Part shown: positions 60,952-64,000 of the stretch, piece after piece | Numbering within the stretch: position 1 is the first letter of the stretch | Layout of the letters: each line of letters begins with the position of its first letter | Source: Halomonas sp. LBP4 | Lineage (GTDB): Bacteria; Pseudomonadota; Gammaproteobacteria; Pseudomonadales; Halomonadaceae | Assembly (NCBI RefSeq): GCF_003202205.1 | Contig: NZ_PDOG01000001.1 | Span: 342,507-406,506, forward strand | Direction of reading: 5' to 3' | Length of the DNA stretch: 64,000 bases | The notes under the pieces: generated by a model | What the model saw: only the letters and a program-made list of their open reading frames with translations | Told to the model about the DNA's origin: nothing | The model's database searches: none | Made by a program: the position numbers and the translations under genes

Positions 60952-62184
60952 ATGCGACGCAACCTGCTGCCGTACGTCTGGCCCGCCCTCATCGGCGTAC
61001 TGCTGGCCATCGTGCTGCTCAATGCCTTCCCGCAGCTCCTGGGGCGCCCCGAGTCGCCGGTGACCGCGCCGCAACCCCCCACGGCGCCCGTCTCGCCGAC
61101 CCCGGTGGACGCGCCTGCCGAGGAGGCGTCACGCCCCTCCCCCGAGCTGCGCCAGTCGGCCCCCATGGCACGCCAGCAGGGTCCGGTCACCTACTCCGAG
61201 GCGGTGGACCGTGCCGCACCGGCAGTGGTCAACATCTACTCCTCGCGGGTGGTCGAGCGCGAGCAGCACCCGCTGATGTCGGACCCCTTCTTCCGCCAGT
61301 TCTTCGGCGACGACCTGCCCAGCCGCCAGCGCATGCTCTCGAGCCTGGGCTCCGGGGTCATCGTCAGCGGCGATGGCTATGTCCTCACCAACCACCATGT
61401 CATCGGCGGCGCCGACCAGATCCGGGTCGCCCTGCGCGACGGCCGCGAGACCCTCGCCGAGGTGGTCGGCACCGACCCGGAGAGCGACCTGGCGGTGCTG
61501 CGTATCGGCCTGGACAGCCTGCCGGTGATCGAACTGGCGGACTCCGGCGACGTGGCGGTGGGCGACGTCTCGCTGGCCATCGGCAACCCCTTCGGAGTGG
61601 GCCAGACCGTGACCATGGGCATCATCAGCGCCACCGGTCGCGGCCATCTGGGCCTCAACGCCTACGAGGACTTCATCCAGACCGACGCGGCGATCAACCC
61701 GGGCAACTCCGGCGGCGCCCTGATCAACGCCGAGGGCGCCCTGGTGGGCATCAACACCGCCATCTTCTCGCGCTCCGGCGGCTCCCAGGGCATCGGCTTC
61801 GCGATCCCCGCCAATCTCGCCCGCAACATCCTCGAGGAACTGGTCACCCAGGGCCGGGTGATCCGCGGCTGGCTGGGCATCGAGGCCCAGGAGCTGAACC
61901 AGGAGCTGGCCGCCTCCTTCGGTCTCCAGGCACCCCGCGGCGTGGTGATCGCCGCGGTGGTCCCCGGCGGCCCCGCCGCCCAGGCCGGCCTGCAGCCGGG
62001 CGACGTCCTGCTCGCGGTGGACGGACGCCCGATCCTCGACGCCCGGGTAGCGATGAGCGACATCGCCGCCATCGAGCCCGGGGCCGAGCTGCCGCTGACG
62101 GTGCTCCGTGGCGGCGAAGCGCTGGAAGTCACCCTGGAGGTGGGCGAACGTCCGCCACCGGAGCTGCGCCGCCCGGAGCCGTGA
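60952..62184 (+). CDS. algW: DegS/AlgW-type periplasmic serine protease
   Basis: Site-1 protease of the envelope stress pathway that cuts an anti-sigma factor of the RseA/MucA type. 410 residues: N-terminal membrane anchor (about 9-27), a Pro-rich linker (30-65), trypsin-like domain with triad H149 (LTNHHVIGG), D179 (ESDLAVLRI) and S253 (NPGNSGGALIN), and a single PDZ domain (about 305-395). One PDZ domain plus an anchor favours DegS/AlgW over DegP/DegQ, and its place beside nif3 and hisD matches algW of Pseudomonas. ATG 60952 follows AGAAGGA. The frame is open far upstream without homology. Confidence 0.9.
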   Translation: MRRNLLPYVWPALIGVLLAIVLLNAFPQLLGRPESPVTAPQPPTAPVSPTPVDAPAEEASRPSPELRQSAPMARQQGPVTYSEAVDRAAPAVVNIYSSRVVEREQHPLMSDPFFRQFFGDDLPSRQRMLSSLGSGVIVSGDGYVLTNHHVIGGADQIRVALRDGRETLAEVVGTDPESDLAVLRIGLDSLPVIELADSGDVAVGDVSLAIGNPFGVGQTVTMGIISATGRGHLGLNAYEDFIQTDAAINPGNSGGALINAEGALVGINTAIFSRSGGSQGIGFAIPANLARNILEELVTQGRVIRGWLGIEAQELNQELAASFGLQAPRGVVIAAVVPGGPAAQAGLQPGDVLLAVDGRPILDARVAMSDIAAIEPGAELPLTVLRGGEALEVTLEVGERPPPELRRPEP

Positions 62185-62196
62185 CCCCGCCCCCTC

Positions 62197-62236
62197 GACG
62201 ACGAAGGCCCCGTCGCTGACGGGGCCTTCGTCGTTG
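62197..62236. terminator. Bidirectional terminator between algW and hisD
   Basis: CGACGAAGGCCCCGTC (62199-62214) and GACGGGGCCTTCGTCG (62218-62233) form a perfect 16 bp stem with a 3-base loop in the 67 bp gap between convergent genes. Confidence 0.85.
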
Positions 62237-62251
62237 CAGAGGACCATCCCC

Positions 62252-63589
62252 CTACGTCCGGATTCGATCCTGTTCCTTGAGACGATATTCGGCCGACCGG
62301 GCATGGGCGGTCAGCGACTCGCCTCGCGCCAGCACCGAGGCGATCCCGCCGAGCGCCGAGGCCCCCTGCGACGAGCAGTGGATGATCGAGGAACGCTTCT
62401 GGAAGTCGTAGACCCCCAGCGGCGAGGAGAAGCGTGCCGTGCCCGAGGTAGGCAGCACATGGTTGGGACCGGCGCAGTAGTCACCCAGCGCCTCGGCGGT
62501 GTAGCGCCCCATGAAGATGGCACCGGCATGCCGCACCTCGGGCAGCCAGCTCTCCGGGTCGGCCACCGACAGCTCCAGGTGCTCGGGGGCGATGCGATTG
62601 ATCAGCTCGGCCGCCTCGGCGCGGTCGCGGCAGTGGATCAGCGCACCCCGCCCGGCCAGGGACTCGCGCACGATCGCCTCCCGTTCCAGGGTCGGCAACA
62701 GGCGCTCGATGGCCGCCTCCACCGCCTCGAGATGGGCCCTGTCCCAGCTCACCAGGATCGCCTGGGCATCCTCGTCGTGCTCGGCCTGGGAGAACAGGTC
62801 CATGGCCAGCCAGTCGGCAGGGGTACCGGCGTCGGAGATCACCAGGATCTCCGAGGGACCGGCGATCATGTCGATACCCACCCGGCCGAACACCGCCCGC
62901 TTGGCGGTGGCCACGTAGATGTTGCCGGGCCCGACGATCTTGTCGACCCGCGGTACCGTCTCGGTACCATGGGCCAGCGCCGCCACCGCCTGGGCCCCGC
63001 CGATGGTGAAGACATGGTCGACGCCGGCCAGATGGGCCGCCGCCAGCACCAGCTCGTTGAGCACGCCGTCCGGCGTCGGCACCACCATGACGATCTCGCG
63101 GACGCCGGCCACATGGGCGGGAATCGCGTTCATCAGCACCGAGGAGGGGTAGGCCGCCTTGCCGCCGGGCACATAGATCCCGGCACGATCCAGCGGCACG
63201 ACCTGCTGGCCGAGCACGGTCCCGTCGGCCTCGGTGTAGTGCCAGGATTCGGGCTTCTGGCGCTCGTGGTAGAGGCGAATGCGCTCGGCGGCGGCGGCCA
63301 GGGCGTCACGCTGTTCGACGGGCAACCCCCGGTAGGCCTGTTCGAGACGCGCCGGCCCCAGGGTCAGCTCGGCCATGGAGGCGACCGCCAACCGGTCGAA
63401 GCGGTTGCTGTACTCGACCAGCGCCGCGTCGCCACGGACCTTCACGGCGGCGATGATCTCGTCGACGCGCCGCTGGATGTCGGCATCGGAAACGCCTTCC
63501 CAGGCCAGCAGGGCGTCCAGGCGGTCGTCGAAGTCGGCATCGGCGGTGGCGAGACGGGCGATGCCGGTGGAAGCGAGGGTCTTGGTCAT
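62252..63589 (-). CDS. hisD: Histidinol dehydrogenase
   Basis: Oxidises histidinol to histidine in two NAD steps, the last reactions of histidine synthesis. 445 residues (E. coli 434). [59 protein letters not shown] and the zinc-site region [16 protein letters not shown] and [13 protein letters not shown] are present. ATG 63589 begins the homologous part. It follows hisG by 76 nt, the Pseudomonas order hisG-hisD. Confidence 0.95.
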   Translation of the reverse strand: MTKTLASTGIARLATADADFDDRLDALLAWEGVSDADIQRRVDEIIAAVKVRGDAALVEYSNRFDRLAVASMAELTLGPARLEQAYRGLPVEQRDALAAAAERIRLYHERQKPESWHYTEADGTVLGQQVVPLDRAGIYVPGGKAAYPSSVLMNAIPAHVAGVREIVMVVPTPDGVLNELVLAAAHLAGVDHVFTIGGAQAVAALAHGTETVPRVDKIVGPGNIYVATAKRAVFGRVGIDMIAGPSEILVISDAGTPADWLAMDLFSQAEHDEDAQAILVSWDRAHLEAVEAAIERLLPTLEREAIVRESLAGRGALIHCRDRAEAAELINRIAPEHLELSVADPESWLPEVRHAGAIFMGRYTAEALGDYCAGPNHVLPTSGTARFSSPLGVYDFQKRSSIIHCSSQGASALGGIASVLARGESLTAHARSAEYRLKEQDRIRT

Positions 63590-63665
63590 GGGCGCGCAGC
63601 TCCCGTGGCTGTCGGGTCTTGTCTGAGCCTGATGCCAGGGCCGGGCCATGGCAAGGCATCAGTCG

Positions 63666-64000
63666 CTATCGGGTTGAGGTGGCACGACTCTCGCGACGGG
63701 CGGCCACGGCATTGCCGAGGCGCTCGATCAGCGGCTTGAGCCGGGCATGCTTCATGGTCATGGCCGCCTTGTTGACCACCAGCCGGGTGCTGATCGGGGC
63801 GATCAGCTCACGGGGGGCCATGCCGTTGGCACGCAGGGTGTTGCCGGTGTCGACGATGTCGACGATCTCGTCGGCCAGGTTCATCAGCGGCGCCAGCTCC
63901 ATGGCGCCGTAGAGCTTGATCACCTCGGCCTGGATGCCCTGTTCGGCATAGTAGCGGCGGGCGACGTTGACGAACTTGGTGGCCACCCGGCGCCGGGCCC
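63666..64000 (-). CDS. hisG: ATP phosphoribosyltransferase catalytic subunit, 5' part cut by window edge
   Basis: First enzyme of histidine synthesis. About 110 C-terminal residues are visible: [20 protein letters not shown], the PRPP-binding [15 protein letters not shown], and [16 protein letters not shown]. The protein stops soon after, with no C-terminal regulatory domain, so it is the short form that needs HisZ as partner. The true start lies beyond the right edge. Confidence 0.92.
   Translation of the reverse strand, partial: ARRRVATKFVNVARRYYAEQGIQAEVIKLYGAMELAPLMNLADEIVDIVDTGNTLRANGMAPRELIAPISTRLVVNKAAMTMKHARLKPLIERLGNAVAARRESRATSTR

Overview
The window is about 64 kb of very GC-rich, densely packed core chromosome from a gammaproteobacterium. 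Gene content and order match Pseudomonas-like and Halomonadaceae-like genomes: plsX-fabD, rne/rluC, the dcw cluster, dciA/secA/argJ, petABC/sspAB and nif3/algW/hisD. A Halomonas-type organism is my best guess; this is inference, because no rRNA is present. There are no tRNAs, CRISPR arrays, phage genes, transposases or plasmid functions. fabD and hisG are cut by the window edges.

Layout. (1) 1-6 kb: fatty acid/phospholipid and ribosome genes (yceD-rpmF-plsX-fabD, minus), maf (plus), then sppA, a HAD phosphatase and rluC (minus). (2) 6-9.5 kb: rne with a long leader. (3) 9.5-18.4 kb: an envelope cluster read leftwards (comEC; exbB-exbD-msbA-lpxK-trm112-kdsB-PTP-murB). (4) 18.5-23.4 kb: DUF2062 gene, lolD/lolC, and the agmatine-to-putrescine genes aguA-aguB. 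(5) 23.7-31.3 kb: Nudix/ThiE fusion, argJ, secA, a small ORF that looks like a SecM-type arrest peptide, dciA, a small membrane protein and lpxC. (6) 31.4-48.4 kb: the dcw cluster, ftsZ back to rsmH, followed upstream by rnpB; mraZ is missing. (7) 48.5-54 kb: rsmI, then lpoA-yraN-gmhA/diaA-dolP, and sspA-sspB. (8) 54-58 kb: petA-petB-petC and rplM-rpsI. (9) 58-64 kb: zapE, zapG, nif3, an AlgW/DegS-type protease, hisG-hisD.

Most genes serve envelope growth and division: peptidoglycan precursors (murB-murG, ddlB, mraY), the divisome (FtsL/I/W/Q/A/Z, ZapE, ZapG), lipid A/Kdo and its export (lpxC, lpxK, kdsB, msbA), lipoprotein release (lolCD) and protein export (secA).

Two non-routine signals stand out. 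First, immediately upstream of secA there is a 124-codon ORF with a late hydrophobic signal-like segment. It has an Arg-Arg-Gly-Pro-Pro motif just before its stop, followed by an RNA fold whose 5' arm lies in the last codons and whose 3' arm ends next to the secA ribosome-binding region, an arrangement like E. coli secM-secA. Second, a ~100 bp dispersed repeat occurs three times (3112-3210, 22344-22442, 48432-48530). It can fold into the same multi-stem structure each time, with compensatory base changes, and carries two hairpins with AGGGAN loops resembling CsrA/RsmA sites. Smaller points are heptanucleotide arrays at gene ends, a 22 bp inverted repeat after aguB, and a near-leaderless yceD transcript.
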